64,000 nt of DNA from Vibrio sp. 16 (GCF_963681195.1 NZ_OY808998.1:1426001-1490000); one strand, 5' to 3'; shown: positions 45,608-55,316, numbered from the stretch's first letter. Program-made: numbers and translations. Notes: generated by a model from the letters alone, not told the origin.

Positions 45608-46226
45608 AGTATTACTTGTGGATGACCATCCACTCATGAGGCGAGGAATCCATCAACTACTTAGCTTTGAGGATGAGTTTAACGTCGTCGCAGAAGCGAG
45701 TAATGGTGCCGATGCCGTGGCGAAAAACCACGAGTGCAAACCCGATCTCGTGCTACTTGATTTGAATATGAAAGGCATGTCTGGCTTAGATACCTTGAAC
45801 GCTCTCCGTGCTGATGGCTGTGACGCTACCATCGTTATTTTAACGGTGTCAGATAGCCCCGCGGATATTGAAGCCATTGTTAAAGCGGGAGCAGATGGCT
45901 ACTTGCTAAAAGATACCGAGCCTGATGAGCTAGTTGAATTACTAAAAGTATCGTTACGCGGTAACAAAGCGTATAGCAAAGAAGTCGCCAAGTACCTTGC
46001 TGATCGTGAAAACAGTACTGATGTCTTTGATGAGTTAACGGATCGTGAGATGCAAATTTTAAAAGAAGTGGCGAAAGGGTATCGAAACAAGCAGATTGCT
46101 GACACGCTGTTCATTTCTGAATCTACGGTCAAAGTTCATATGAAAAGCTTACTCAAAAAGTTGAGCGTACCGTCGCGTACGGCGGCTACTGTTATGTACT
46201 TAGAGCGCTACGGCGAAATAAAATAG
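45594..46226 (+). CDS. narP: NarP, nitrate/nitrite response regulator
   Basis: A 210-residue two-domain regulator: receiver (about 1-125; VDDHPLMRRG, phospho-Asp in LLDLNMKG, Lys in LLKDTE) and LuxR-type helix-turn-helix (about 145-205; LTDREMQILKEVAKG...ISESTVKVHMKS). The start is TTG, inside the end of narQ, supported by AAGGAA six bases before it. It should bind TACYYMT heptamers, such as the palindrome seen upstream of narQ. Confidence 0.94.
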   Translation: MTECRVLLVDDHPLMRRGIHQLLSFEDEFNVVAEASNGADAVAKNHECKPDLVLLDLNMKGMSGLDTLNALRADGCDATIVILTVSDSPADIEAIVKAGADGYLLKDTEPDELVELLKVSLRGNKAYSKEVAKYLADRENSTDVFDELTDREMQILKEVAKGYRNKQIADTLFISESTVKVHMKSLLKKLSVPSRTAATVMYLERYGEIK

Positions 46227-46236
46227 CCATTAAACA

Positions 46237-46263
46237 CAAAAGGGCGCATCGAGCGCCCTTTTT
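46237..46263. terminator. Bidirectional terminator
   Basis: AAAAGGGCGC / GCGCCCTTTT with a 5-nt loop between the convergent narP and dcuC stops. Confidence 0.88.
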
Positions 46264-46276
46264 ACTGCAATAGGGA

Positions 46277-47653
46277 TTACGCGGCCATAGGTACCAATAC
46301 GAGCGTGCCAAAGATCACGGTGATCAAGCCACACAGCACTGGGACAGAAGTACGTTTCACCACCTCAAACGGGCTTATTTTACCCATTCCCGATGTCGCA
46401 ACCACAACGCCTGACACAGGAGAAACGGTGCGACCAAGGTTAGAGGCTTGAAGCATCGGGATAATCAAAAACGCTGGGTTTAACCCCATCTTGGCGGCTA
46501 GCGCAGGCGCAAGCTCAACAAACGCATAGAATGGCGCGTTGCCAGAGCCCGTTGCAATAGCAGCAGCAACCGTTAAGCCAGTCAAGATGAGCATCAGTGC
46601 AATGCCACCTGCGCCAGCAGTTTCCGCAAGGTGAAGCAAGTTATCAATTGCGCCAATCGACATTAGACCTTGAGCAAATACACCAGCCGCTACCAATAGC
46701 ATGACAACGCCTTTAAACGCATCAGCCATCCCTTCATAACAAGACTCCAAATCTTCGAGCGTTTCCTTGCCCTTGAAGCGCTTAGTGACGAAGTCTACCA
46801 AGGCACCGAGGAAAATCGACAACACGACAATGGTGTAAATATCGAGCTTTAAACCTTCAATCGTACGACCGTTAAACAGAAATACCCCAACAATCGGTAA
46901 GAAAGGTAATACCGCGTAGTACGCTGGTGCTTTTACTTCGATTGCTGACACATCCACGCGTTCCATTGGTGAATTGTCTTTTTTATCTAAGTATTTGTTC
47001 CAGAAGAATGCCGCAGCAGCCATGACGATAATTGCGCAGATCGACACAGGTAGAACGGTTTGAACTGCGAAGACATCCAAATCTAATCCGGATTTTTCAG
47101 CGGCAATCACCACGTCACCAGAGGTAGGAGATAAGATAATAGCCGCTGGCGAGGCGCACACAGCAACAGCCGCAGGGCGCGAAATACCCATTGCCGTCAT
47201 CATAGGGAACAGGGTTGCCATTAATAGGACACCAAGCCCAGTCGCTGAACTGACCGCAAGAGACATCAAACAAGCGACAATGTAAGCGGCAACGAGCAGT
47301 ACATAAGGTGATTTGATGACTGACAACGGCTTGGAAAACTGTTTAACAACGACATTGTTTGCGCCAATGTGAGTCATGTAGGATGCGAAACCACAAAGCA
47401 ACATGATTTGCATACCCAAACCGCCACCACGATATTGAAGCATGTATTTCACATACTCCAGTGAATCCGTGACCATATTGCCGGTCGACGCGATTTTAGC
47501 AGGGAGGACGGTATGTCCGAGTAAACCTGTAAGAATAAGAAGAATTAAACCGGCAGTTAGAAGTACACCTGCAGGCTTGTAGCCTTTAACGATAAAGTAA
47601 CCGACAGCCACTGTAACCGCTAAGCCAATGAGAAGCTCCAGCATAGTAATCAC
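46277..47653 (-). CDS. dcuC: DcuC-family anaerobic C4-dicarboxylate transporter
   Basis: A 458-residue integral membrane protein with about 12 hydrophobic segments. The pattern SLAVSSATGLGVLLMATLFPMMTAMG (only the conserved SATGLG core need be noted), SPTSGDVVIAAEKSG and SNLGRTVSPVSGVVV is typical of the DcuC group. It would exchange succinate for fumarate, malate or aspartate during anaerobic growth, in keeping with its nap/nar neighbours. I could not find a clear FNR box in the 213-nt upstream gap. Confidence 0.92.
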   Translation of the reverse strand: MITMLELLIGLAVTVAVGYFIVKGYKPAGVLLTAGLILLILTGLLGHTVLPAKIASTGNMVTDSLEYVKYMLQYRGGGLGMQIMLLCGFASYMTHIGANNVVVKQFSKPLSVIKSPYVLLVAAYIVACLMSLAVSSATGLGVLLMATLFPMMTAMGISRPAAVAVCASPAAIILSPTSGDVVIAAEKSGLDLDVFAVQTVLPVSICAIIVMAAAAFFWNKYLDKKDNSPMERVDVSAIEVKAPAYYAVLPFLPIVGVFLFNGRTIEGLKLDIYTIVVLSIFLGALVDFVTKRFKGKETLEDLESCYEGMADAFKGVVMLLVAAGVFAQGLMSIGAIDNLLHLAETAGAGGIALMLILTGLTVAAAIATGSGNAPFYAFVELAPALAAKMGLNPAFLIIPMLQASNLGRTVSPVSGVVVATSGMGKISPFEVVKRTSVPVLCGLITVIFGTLVLVPMAA

Positions 47654-47866
47654 CCTAGTATTGTTGGATTTGTATAAAACTGTTTCAAACTATGAACAGC
47701 AATGTACAAAAATTCGCTAATCAGTACGAGTGCAACTTCTAGTGCTCATGATCTAGAACAATAAATTAATAAAAGTAAAAATAGTGGACATAATAACTGT
47801 ATTGTTATTGTTTGTTAGATGTTACTAAAACGCTGCTTTGCTGTCTGAAATCGATAGAAGAGAGCG

Positions 47867-48661
47867 TTAATTAGAAGGTACAACAATCTTGGCGGGTAAC
47901 ATGACTGGCATCGCTAGGTGAAAGCCTTGGTAAAGGTCAATGTTAAGTGCGCGCATCGCGTTCAGTTGCTGCGCGGTTTCGATACCTTCAATCACGGTTT
48001 GGGCACCAATACGTTTCGCAAGCTGTAAGGCACTGAGTAGAGGGGCGTGATCACCAGAACAATACTGGACGAGCAGTGATCGATCCATTTTTAATATGTG
48101 CGGTTTTACTTGAAGCACACGCGCTTCGGTAGACGCATTCGCGCCAAAATCATCAATGGCGACATTGAACCCATTTTGGTTGAGCTTTTCCATCGCCGTT
48201 TCCAAATAGCGCAGATTTTCACAATCGAGTTCGATGAGCTCCATAACGATTTGAGAGTTTTTAAGCCCTAGGTGCTGAATTCGGCTCGCGAGCAAACCGT
48301 TTTTAAGATCTTCTGTCGCTAGCCTCTCTCCGGCAATAGGCAATACATTGAGAAATAGCTGCTTATGGCGGAAATCGGACTGAGCAAAGTTGCGAAGATG
48401 GATAACGCGGCTAAGGCGTTCAACATTGATCTTGTCTTCGTAGCAAAAGGTATCAGAGCAAAAGAAGTGGTCAGGTCGGATAGGGTTGCCGTTGGCATCT
48501 TTGATTCGGACTAAGGCTTCGACACCGAATATGGACTCATCGATGTCAAAAATTGGCTGATAAACACTCGAGAGAGTGAGCCCGTTATAGTTTGCGATAA
48601 ACTGGTGCTCGGCGGTCGTTTCTAAGCAGTGTTGGAATTGACTTTTGCTTGTGAGAATCAT
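47867..48661 (-). CDS. Stand-alone EAL-domain protein, probable c-di-GMP phosphodiesterase
   Basis: A 264-residue cytoplasmic EAL protein. Seen: YQPIFDID, EALVRI, LFLNVLP, MELIELD, AIDDFGANAS, KMDRSLL, IEGIE and YQGFHLAMP. The main metal and substrate residues are present, though ELIE and DDFGAN depart slightly from the consensus, so activity is likely but not certain. No sensory domain precedes it. Confidence 0.85.
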   Translation of the reverse strand: MILTSKSQFQHCLETTAEHQFIANYNGLTLSSVYQPIFDIDESIFGVEALVRIKDANGNPIRPDHFFCSDTFCYEDKINVERLSRVIHLRNFAQSDFRHKQLFLNVLPIAGERLATEDLKNGLLASRIQHLGLKNSQIVMELIELDCENLRYLETAMEKLNQNGFNVAIDDFGANASTEARVLQVKPHILKMDRSLLVQYCSGDHAPLLSALQLAKRIGAQTVIEGIETAQQLNAMRALNIDLYQGFHLAMPVMLPAKIVVPSN

Positions 48662-48828
48662 TAAACAGCAGACCTCGGTCCCTTAGCGTATGACATAATG
48701 CGTGTCGTTCGACATAATATTGACAATGTCGTAAATTTGTCAATTCTTTCTTCAGTTTGTTGTCTTATCTACAGCGCTCGTCGCACTGGAAACAGTTTTC
48801 AAGACATTAAACAGTCAAACAACCACGG

Positions 48829-49617
48829 CTAGCGTTCATCGAAGTAATCTTTGTTGCGAATGTACTTTGACATTAGATGATAAGAGAACGGTCTTATTAC
48901 CCAAGATGCAACAGAACGACCTAAACGAATCAGCGTCGGTGTGTTCTCATAAATCTTACCATTGTAAAGCCACAATTGTTTACCCACATGCAGGTATACG
49001 CCGGGTAGAGGTGGAAGGAATGTCACGATATCGAGATCACAACAAATTCGATACGTCTTGTGGCTCAATGAGTACTGCTTTTTCATCATGAAGCCGCCAA
49101 ATGCTGGCTGACCAAAGGTGACCACACGCTTAACCGATTTCGCACGCTGTTTTTCGAGCGCATCAGCCAAAATGCAGGCGATCGCGCCCCCGGAAGAGTG
49201 CCCAGTAAAGGTAACGCGCTTTCCGTTTTCTAATAGAGGCTGCAAAATGTTGGACAGTGCTTGGTAAACATTTAGCGGATGGGGAGAGTGGCCATGTTTA
49301 GCAATGCTCGGTTGGGTAATTTGTTGCAGGTAGCCAGAATGAACGGGATAGTTAAGCTTCAAACAGTGGGCCTTGCGTTGCCACAAATGCAGATTGAGCA
49401 ACCAATCTTGCGGGTTGTGAGAGCCCTTAATGACGACAATGACTTCATCATGATCGTTTTTCCATAAAACGCGCATCATGGGGTGGCCGAATCGATTGTA
49501 GACAATACGCTGACCTTTTGGTGCAAAGCCGTAGCGCGTGTGTTTTAGCACCCTTGAATAGGCTAGGTTACAGAGTACGGCGTATTTTTCGTATTGGTAT
49601 CGCTTGAGTTTCTTCAC
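48829..49617 (-). CDS. Class 3 lipase-like alpha/beta hydrolase
   Basis: A 262-residue protein of the lipase (class 3) family. The nucleophile elbow is GHSSGGA (about residue 124), with RVVTFGQPAFG following and an Asp in DLDIVTFLPP and a His near the end as the likely triad. There is no signal peptide. The start is GTG. Acyl-ester or phospholipid hydrolysis is inferred from the family only. Confidence 0.8.
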   Translation of the reverse strand: MKKLKRYQYEKYAVLCNLAYSRVLKHTRYGFAPKGQRIVYNRFGHPMMRVLWKNDHDEVIVVIKGSHNPQDWLLNLHLWQRKAHCLKLNYPVHSGYLQQITQPSIAKHGHSPHPLNVYQALSNILQPLLENGKRVTFTGHSSGGAIACILADALEKQRAKSVKRVVTFGQPAFGGFMMKKQYSLSHKTYRICCDLDIVTFLPPLPGVYLHVGKQLWLYNGKIYENTPTLIRLGRSVASWVIRPFSYHLMSKYIRNKDYFDER

Positions 49618-49683
49618 ATGGCGTTTCAGTGGTCAGCGCATAGCTAACAGTATGCGAGTGCTACGTGACGCATTTGTGACAGG

Positions 49684-50319
49684 CTAACTGAGCTGGATGA
49701 CAGAAAACAGTTGGATGTACTTCCTAACGAGTTGTTGATCGTTTGAGCGTTTAAGTGGGTGCGTAAACTTTACGTAGTAGGGGCTAAGGGCAAATTGTTG
49801 TTCTAACGTTCGTGACAATTGTGATTCGCTCTCAAATAGACTGATACCTTGGGTCTTGTATTCGTCTATCTCATCGGGCAGTTGTCCTGTCCACCAATGG
49901 AGTAGCTCTCGGCTAGGTTTGCTTCGAGTTATCCAATGATCGGTCAACAGCAATAGAAGATCATTCGGCTGAACGGCATAGCCATACTCTGCTTGCCACT
50001 GCGCAATGGTTTTAAACTGTTTGTTTCTACATGAGTTTCCAGCACTGACCAAATGGGAGGTAAGAATCCAAACGGTGCCGACTTCCGAAGTGACCCGATA
50101 ATGGTGTGGATAGTCAGTGGAGGCAGCGGTTTCGAGGGACTGGTAATCGTAACTGTGGCCGAACTCTTTTAATGTTCTAGACAGGCGGCGTGCAAAAGCC
50201 AAACCCAAATGATGTTCACTCATTCCGCGATTATGAATGGTTGGATAGTGCTTTTCACACAGTTTCATGCAATCTGCTTGAAACTCATTCACGCTTTGAA
50301 TCAACACATCCAATAACAA
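49684..50319 (-). CDS. Conserved-looking hypothetical protein
   Basis: A 211-residue soluble protein with several Trp/His-rich stretches (HWWTGQLPDEIDEY, LLLLTDHWITR) and no signal or membrane segment. The likely start is TTG at 50319, with GGGAGAG upstream; the first internal ATG is at residue 17. I do not recognise a family. It lies downstream of nothing on its strand and 66 nt before the lipase gene, so the two may be co-transcribed. Confidence 0.6.
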   Translation of the reverse strand: MLLDVLIQSVNEFQADCMKLCEKHYPTIHNRGMSEHHLGLAFARRLSRTLKEFGHSYDYQSLETAASTDYPHHYRVTSEVGTVWILTSHLVSAGNSCRNKQFKTIAQWQAEYGYAVQPNDLLLLLTDHWITRSKPSRELLHWWTGQLPDEIDEYKTQGISLFESESQLSRTLEQQFALSPYYVKFTHPLKRSNDQQLVRKYIQLFSVIQLS

Positions 50320-50422
50320 GGCAACACTCTCCCTAGGTCCCAGTTTTCGCGCTTACAGTAACATGGCGTTGATAAACTCAGTTACACTTATTGTCCAAAA
50401 AATTGCATAGAGTTAGGGGTTT

Positions 50423-50671
50423 ATGTCTAAGATTGAATTTACGTCACAACAAAAACAAGCGATGGCTAAAGACCTTCAGGACTATCTCGAACAAGAGCTT
50501 GATGTCGAAATTGGCCAGTTTGATGCCGATTTTTTGCTGGATTTTATCTTTGATAAGTTTGGTGCCACCTTTTACAACCAAGGTGTAAAAGATGCACAGG
50601 CGATTATGGAGAGAAAGATGCTGGATATTGCTGATGAGCTTTATGAGATAGAACAGATTAGCCAATATTGA
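50423..50671 (+). CDS. DUF2164 family protein
   Basis: An 82-residue protein matching DUF2164: an N-terminal IEFTSQQKQAMAKDLQDYL and the core DADFLLDFIFDKFGATFYNQGVKDAQ. It has no signal or membrane segment. Function is unknown. AGGGG occurs just upstream of the ATG. Confidence 0.85.
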   Translation: MSKIEFTSQQKQAMAKDLQDYLEQELDVEIGQFDADFLLDFIFDKFGATFYNQGVKDAQAIMERKMLDIADELYEIEQISQY

Positions 50672-50833
50672 GGTGCCTTTTCTATCACGCAATTCGTTCC
50701 ATCAAATTTTTCGAACGAGATCATCAAGGGTAAGAGATTTCCCCAGTGTAAATAATGGTAAATAATCTGTTACACACAAGGGGAGATAACTATTCTCATG
50801 TGATAAAGAGATTCATTTAACTTGGAAACTGCA

Positions 50834-51373
50834 ATGAAGTCGGAAGTCAAAAACTATAATGTGGTTGCTCGTGCTGTGCACTGGTCATCTGCTCTGGTCG
50901 TGATTGGTATGTTTGCTGTTGGGCTGTGGATGGTTGATTTGTCCTACTACAGCGAATGGTATCGGACAGCACCACACTGGCATAAATCGATTGGCATTTT
51001 ACTCGCCGCATTGACTCTATTCCGTTTGGTTTGGAAGCATGTTACGGCGTCACCAAAAGTAGAAGGCAGTGCGATTGAAAAAGCGGGAGCGAAGATTGTT
51101 CACCTCGCAATGTACGCAACTCTACTATTGTTGTTTGTTTCCGGTTACTTAATCTCGACAGAGGATGGTCGTGGTATTGATGTGTTTACATGGTTCACCG
51201 TGCCTGGCGCGGGAGCGTTGTTTGAAAACCAAGCAGACACCGCAGGCCTTATCCACTTTTACGCTGCATGGGCTCTGATACTAATGGCTGCTGCCCACGC
51301 CCTTGCTGCATTGAAACACCACTTTATTAACAAAGACAACACGCTACGCAAAATGATAGGAGCTTCAAAATGA
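50834..51373 (+). CDS. Cytochrome b561 (YceJ-like)
   Basis: A 179-residue di-haem membrane protein with four spans (about 12-33, 48-66, 86-106, 140-160). Conserved His occur in ARAVHWSSA, PHWHKSIG and AAAHALAALKHH, as expected for haem b ligands. The start at 50834 is chosen with GGAA upstream; a TTG at 50822 is unlikely. It overlaps the yceI-type gene by ATGA, the same arrangement as E. coli yceJ-yceI. It probably moves electrons between quinol and a periplasmic partner. Confidence 0.9.
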   Translation: MKSEVKNYNVVARAVHWSSALVVIGMFAVGLWMVDLSYYSEWYRTAPHWHKSIGILLAALTLFRLVWKHVTASPKVEGSAIEKAGAKIVHLAMYATLLLLFVSGYLISTEDGRGIDVFTWFTVPGAGALFENQADTAGLIHFYAAWALILMAAAHALAALKHHFINKDNTLRKMIGASK

Positions 51374-51939
51374 AAAAAACGTTATTTGCTACAGGACTGG
51401 CTATGGTGATGGCACTGCCTTTTGGTGCAAGCGCAGCGGACTACGTTATTGATACAAAGGGCGCACACGCGTCAGTAAACTTCAAAGTTAGTCACCTTGG
51501 TTATAGTTTCATCAAAGGTCGTTTTAATAAATTTGATGGCGAATTCTCTTACGACCCAGCGAATGTTGCGGCATCGAAGGTGACGGTAAACGTTGACACT
51601 CGCAGTTTGGATTCAAACCATGCAGAGCGTGACAAGCACATTCGCAGTTCAGATTTCATTGATGCATCGAAGTTTTCAACCGCTACGTTTAAGAGCACGA
51701 GCGTGGTTGACAAAGGCGACGGTAACTTAGAAGTAACAGGTGATCTGAGCCTGCACGGTGTAACTAAGCCAATTACCATCGATGCGGAGTTTATCGGTGC
51801 AGGTCAAGACCCATGGGGTGGTCAACGTGCAGGTTTCTACGGCACAACGCGTCTAGAGTTGGCTGATTTCAACATCGCAGTGATGGGTACTTCAAGCTAC
51901 GTTGATATGGAACTGCATGTAGAAGGTATTCAGAAGTAA
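51370..51939 (+). CDS. yceI: YceI-family periplasmic lipid-binding protein
   Basis: A 189-residue protein with a signal peptide ending ASA (about residue 23) and the YceI lipocalin-like domain: VNFKVSHLGYSFIKGRFNKFDGE, the HAERDKHIRSSDF patch and KPITIDAEF. YceI proteins bind polyisoprenoid chains in a beta-barrel. It is co-translated with cytochrome b561, suggesting a quinone- or isoprenoid-related electron route. It ends with a strong terminator. Confidence 0.93.
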   Translation: MKKTLFATGLAMVMALPFGASAADYVIDTKGAHASVNFKVSHLGYSFIKGRFNKFDGEFSYDPANVAASKVTVNVDTRSLDSNHAERDKHIRSSDFIDASKFSTATFKSTSVVDKGDGNLEVTGDLSLHGVTKPITIDAEFIGAGQDPWGGQRAGFYGTTRLELADFNIAVMGTSSYVDMELHVEGIQK

Positions 51940-51964
51940 TTCCACTTACCTCCAAAAAATAAAG

Positions 51965-51995
51965 AAAGCCCTCAACCTAAGTGGTTGAGGGCTTT
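51965..51995. terminator. Bidirectional terminator
   Basis: Thirteen-bp perfect stem AAAGCCCTCAACC / GGTTGAGGGCTTT with a 5-nt loop between convergent genes. Confidence 0.88.
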
Positions 51996-52059
51996 ATTGG
52001 TCAAGCGACTTATTTCCCGACCAAATTTCCTAGCGTTTTTGACGTTGTTTTCCTATTCG

Positions 52060-53511
52060 TTATGCACTTTCTAATTCACGTTCTGTGTCGACCAACGTTA
52101 CGCGGTCACCGTAAACATTGCGTAGTGAAGAAAGTACGTTTTCACGGGTGACCACACCAACAAACTGACCATTCTCAATCACAGGGAGTACATGTGGTTT
52201 GCTTACTTTCATACTCTTTGCGCGTTCTTCAAGAGATAGCGTGGTGAATTGTGTTGCGATGCCCATGCTGGTGGTTGGGTAAAGCTGCTCTTTATCGATA
52301 CACAGGTATTCAGCGACATCGACCAGTTTATCTTTCGCATCAATTGCCACCACATCACGCGACATCAGATCGACAACTTTTTGTCCTTGAGTAGGAATGT
52401 AGTCTTGGCACCACAAATCGACCATCACATCATGCGCTGAGAAGAAACCAACCAAGCGTCCTTCGATATCAACAACCGGTGCGCTGATCAAATGGTTATC
52501 TAATAATGTGTCGATTGCAGCAGGTGTTGTCATTTCTGCGCCCAAAGTAATTGGCGCAGGGTTCATGATATCTTTTACAAGGATAGTTGTGTTCATAGTG
52601 GTTTCCTTAACTGACGTAATGTTAGTGGTTTTGGTAATTGAAGCGACTTGCGCTGCTTTTAGTTGTGGTCGGCGGTAGATACACCAGTTGGCAAGCCCAA
52701 CCAGAACAGCACCACCAACGATGTTGCCAAGTGTCACGGGAATAAGGTTCGCTGTGACAAATTGATAGATATTTAAGTCCGCATATTGAGCGGGGGTTGC
52801 GCCGATTTGAGTCCAAAATGGCTCGGGCGCAAAGTTTTGAATCACGATACCTAGCGGGACCATAAACATGTTTGCGACGCAGTGTTCAAAGCCACTGGAG
52901 ACAAACATAGCGACGGGCATAATGGTCATTGCTGCTTTGGTCATCGCGTTTGCGCTACTGAACGTGAGCCATATAGCTAAGCAGACCAGCAAGTTACACA
53001 GTACGCCTAATGCAAAGGCTTGGACTGTCGTGTGGTGCAATTTGTGTTGCGCGATATTAAGTGCATTTAATCCCCACTGGCCGTGGTCCATCTGATACAA
53101 ACCTGCCGCCGATACGATGGTGAGCAGTAACATGGCACCAATAAAGTTACCAACGTAGACCTTGCCCCACACACTCAGCATCTTGGTAAAACTGATCTGT
53201 TTATTCGCCCATGAAATGCTCGATAGCACAGAGCTCGTAAACAGTTCACCGCCGCAAATCACGATGAGGATTAAACCCATACTAAATGCCAGTCCGCCTG
53301 CTAATCGGCTTAGGCCCCAGCCCGTCTCGGTGCTACCCGTTGTCACGGTTATATAGAAAAGAAAGGCGAGTCCTATAAACGCCCCTGCCATGACAGCAAG
53401 GCTTAACGTCATGCCACTACTTTTCTTTGCTTTGCTTAACGCAAACTTCTCGGCTTCCGCCATCATCTCGATGGGAGAGAAGTATTGGTGGTTAGTTTGA
53501 GCTTGTGTCAT
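52060..53511 (-). CDS. FNT-family channel fused to C-terminal CBS domains
   Basis: A 483-residue protein. Residues about 1-285 form a FocA/NirC-type formate/nitrite transporter with six membrane spans (GLSRLAGGLAFSMGLILIV, FIGAMLLL, GFEHCVANMF, LGNIVGGAV). Residues about 310-480 carry two CBS motifs (VKDIMNPAPITL; VVDLMSRDVVAI ... GVVTRENVL), which usually bind adenine nucleotides. Substrate flux could therefore be gated by energy state. The start at 53511 has GGGGAG six bases upstream. An in-frame ATG at 52596 with an AAGGAA ribosome site sits at the domain joint, so the CBS half (178 residues) may also be made separately. Confidence 0.85.
   Translation of the reverse strand: MTQAQTNHQYFSPIEMMAEAEKFALSKAKKSSGMTLSLAVMAGAFIGLAFLFYITVTTGSTETGWGLSRLAGGLAFSMGLILIVICGGELFTSSVLSSISWANKQISFTKMLSVWGKVYVGNFIGAMLLLTIVSAAGLYQMDHGQWGLNALNIAQHKLHHTTVQAFALGVLCNLLVCLAIWLTFSSANAMTKAAMTIMPVAMFVSSGFEHCVANMFMVPLGIVIQNFAPEPFWTQIGATPAQYADLNIYQFVTANLIPVTLGNIVGGAVLVGLANWCIYRRPQLKAAQVASITKTTNITSVKETTMNTTILVKDIMNPAPITLGAEMTTPAAIDTLLDNHLISAPVVDIEGRLVGFFSAHDVMVDLWCQDYIPTQGQKVVDLMSRDVVAIDAKDKLVDVAEYLCIDKEQLYPTTSMGIATQFTTLSLEERAKSMKVSKPHVLPVIENGQFVGVVTRENVLSSLRNVYGDRVTLVDTERELESA
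52594..52608 (-). promoter_or_regulatory. Internal ribosome binding site and start codon at the FNT-CBS joint
   Basis: On the minus strand AAGGAAA lies seven bases before an in-frame ATG (52596-52594) that begins MNTTILVKDIMN, the first residues of the CBS region. It would allow independent translation of the CBS domains, or is a relic of a separate ancestral gene. Confidence 0.5.
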
Positions 53512-53752
53512 TGCCGCTCCCCGGTAAAAAACATACATACCTCCTGATGTTCACAAGGCTTTATCGCCGTTGCCAATTCAGATTACGGTTGGAGTAGGTA
53601 GAGGTAAAATTGATAATTTTTAAAATCCTCATCAAAAATATTGATATGGATTGGAGAGGGCGTAAAATGAAACCCAATGCGTATTTGTCAGTGTTTTCAA
53701 ATACGTGCTGAAGCTAGGTAAAAGAGATTATAAGAACAGGGATAGGAGTCCT

Positions 53753-54658
53753 ATGCGTTACTCATTAAAACAACTTGCTGTCTTTGATGCCGTTGCAGAT
53801 ACGGGGAGTGTGAGCTTAGCGGCTGACAAACTCTCGCTGACGCAATCGGCGACAAGCATGTCGTTATCGCAACTCGAGAAAATGTTGGGCAGACCGCTGT
53901 TCGAGCGTCAAGGAAAACAGATGGCGCTGACACACTGGGGAATGTGGTTACGTCCGAAAGCAAAGCGCCTTCTCCAAGATGCGCAGCAAATAGAAATGGG
54001 CTTTTATGAGCAGCATTTGCTCAGTGGTCACCTCAAACTTGGTGCCAGCCAAACGCCCGCCGAACACTTAGTCCCAGACCTTATCAGTATTATTGATAAC
54101 TCGTTTCCTGAGATGAGAATTTCCTTAAAGGTCAAAAGTACCGACAGCGTGATCCAAGGGGTTATCGACTACAAATATGACTTAGGCATTATAGAAGGGC
54201 GCTGTGATGACAACCGACTGCATCAAGAAGTGTGGTGTCGAGACCACTTAACCGTTGTGGCCGCGGCTCATCACCCCTTCGCGCTGCAAGAAAAGGTCAG
54301 TTTGGCGCAGTTAGAGCAAGCCAAATGGGTACTTCGAGAGCACGGAAGTGGCACTCGCATGATTTTTGATAGCTCCATTCACCATTTGATTGAGGATTTG
54401 GATGTCTGGCGTGAATACGAACATGTACCTGTACTACGTAGCATGGTCGAGCATGGTCAATATCTTACCTGCTTACCTTATCTAGACGTTGAAAGGCACA
54501 TCGACAGCGGTCAACTGGTCGCCCTGAACGTGCCTGAACTCAATATGGAGCGTACGCTTTCGTTCGTGTGGCGTGCAGACATGGTTGAAAACCCGTTGGT
54601 TGAATGTATTAAGCGCGAAGGGTTAAGGATGATGAAGGGGAAACCCAGCGTTTTATAA
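53753..54658 (+). CDS. LysR-family transcriptional regulator (YeiE/CysB-type)
   Basis: A 301-residue regulator: N-terminal winged helix-turn-helix (about 1-62; LKQLAVFDAVADTGSVSLAADKL) and a substrate-binding effector domain (about 90-295), in which ILREHGSGTR-like WVLREHGSGTRMIFD matches the YeiE subgroup. It is divergent from the FNT-CBS gene with about 240 nt between them, so it may regulate that channel. ATAGGAG before the ATG at 53753 fixes the start. The ligand is unknown. Confidence 0.9.
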   Translation: MRYSLKQLAVFDAVADTGSVSLAADKLSLTQSATSMSLSQLEKMLGRPLFERQGKQMALTHWGMWLRPKAKRLLQDAQQIEMGFYEQHLLSGHLKLGASQTPAEHLVPDLISIIDNSFPEMRISLKVKSTDSVIQGVIDYKYDLGIIEGRCDDNRLHQEVWCRDHLTVVAAAHHPFALQEKVSLAQLEQAKWVLREHGSGTRMIFDSSIHHLIEDLDVWREYEHVPVLRSMVEHGQYLTCLPYLDVERHIDSGQLVALNVPELNMERTLSFVWRADMVENPLVECIKREGLRMMKGKPSVL

Positions 54659-54830
54659 TAAATTCGGTATTACCGATATCTGTTGAAATATCGATTGCAT
54701 CACGTAATTCTTGGTAAATTTGATATTTGTTACCTAAATAGTGTGATCTAAGTATTACTCATTGCTATCAATTCTTCTTAATATGCGTACTTGTACTTTT
54801 GATGTGTCTGAGCACACGTAACGAGGCGTT

Positions 54831-55316
54831 ATGAGCACACTAGTCGCGATTGCATTAACAACGGGTATTCTTTCTGGCTTATGGGGATGGCTTGCCATTT
54901 CACTTGGACTTCTTTCTTGGGCTGGATTTTTAGGGTGTACCAGTTATTTTGCTTCACCTACCAGTGGGTTTAAGGGGTTAATACAAAGTTTGCTAACCAA
55001 CATGACAGGTGTATTTTGGGCAATGGTTATTATCCATGCTTCACAATATGCGTCGTTGGAAATTTTGGGTTACGTCATCACTGCTGTTGTCGCATTTCTA
55101 ATGTGCATGCAGGCGACGCAAAGCTTACTTACTTACATTCCTGGTACGTTCATTGGCTGTTGTGCAACCTTCGCCGCTTCAGGTGACTGGAAACTGGTTA
55201 TCCCTTCGCTCATTTTGGGTGGCATTTTCGGTTATTTGATGAAAGCGAGTGGCTTATGGCTACATCAAAAGGCTCACCAAACGCAATCAAGTGCTGAGCT
55301 TGCGCCTAGAGCTTAA
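54831..55316 (+). CDS. DUF1097 inner-membrane protein (YcdZ-like)
   Basis: A 161-residue protein with five hydrophobic segments covering most of its length (SGLWGWLAISLGLLSW, GCTSYFASPT, MTGVFWAMVIIH). It matches DUF1097. Function is unknown. It follows the LysR gene after 172 nt and ends at a long-stem terminator whose T-run overlaps the stop codon of the convergent nuclease gene. Confidence 0.82.
   Translation: MSTLVAIALTTGILSGLWGWLAISLGLLSWAGFLGCTSYFASPTSGFKGLIQSLLTNMTGVFWAMVIIHASQYASLEILGYVITAVVAFLMCMQATQSLLTYIPGTFIGCCATFAASGDWKLVIPSLILGGIFGYLMKASGLWLHQKAHQTQSSAELAPRA

Noticed and set aside
47654..47866. FNR box in front of dcuC
   Set aside because: No sequence close to TTGAT-N4-ATCAA was found in the gap.
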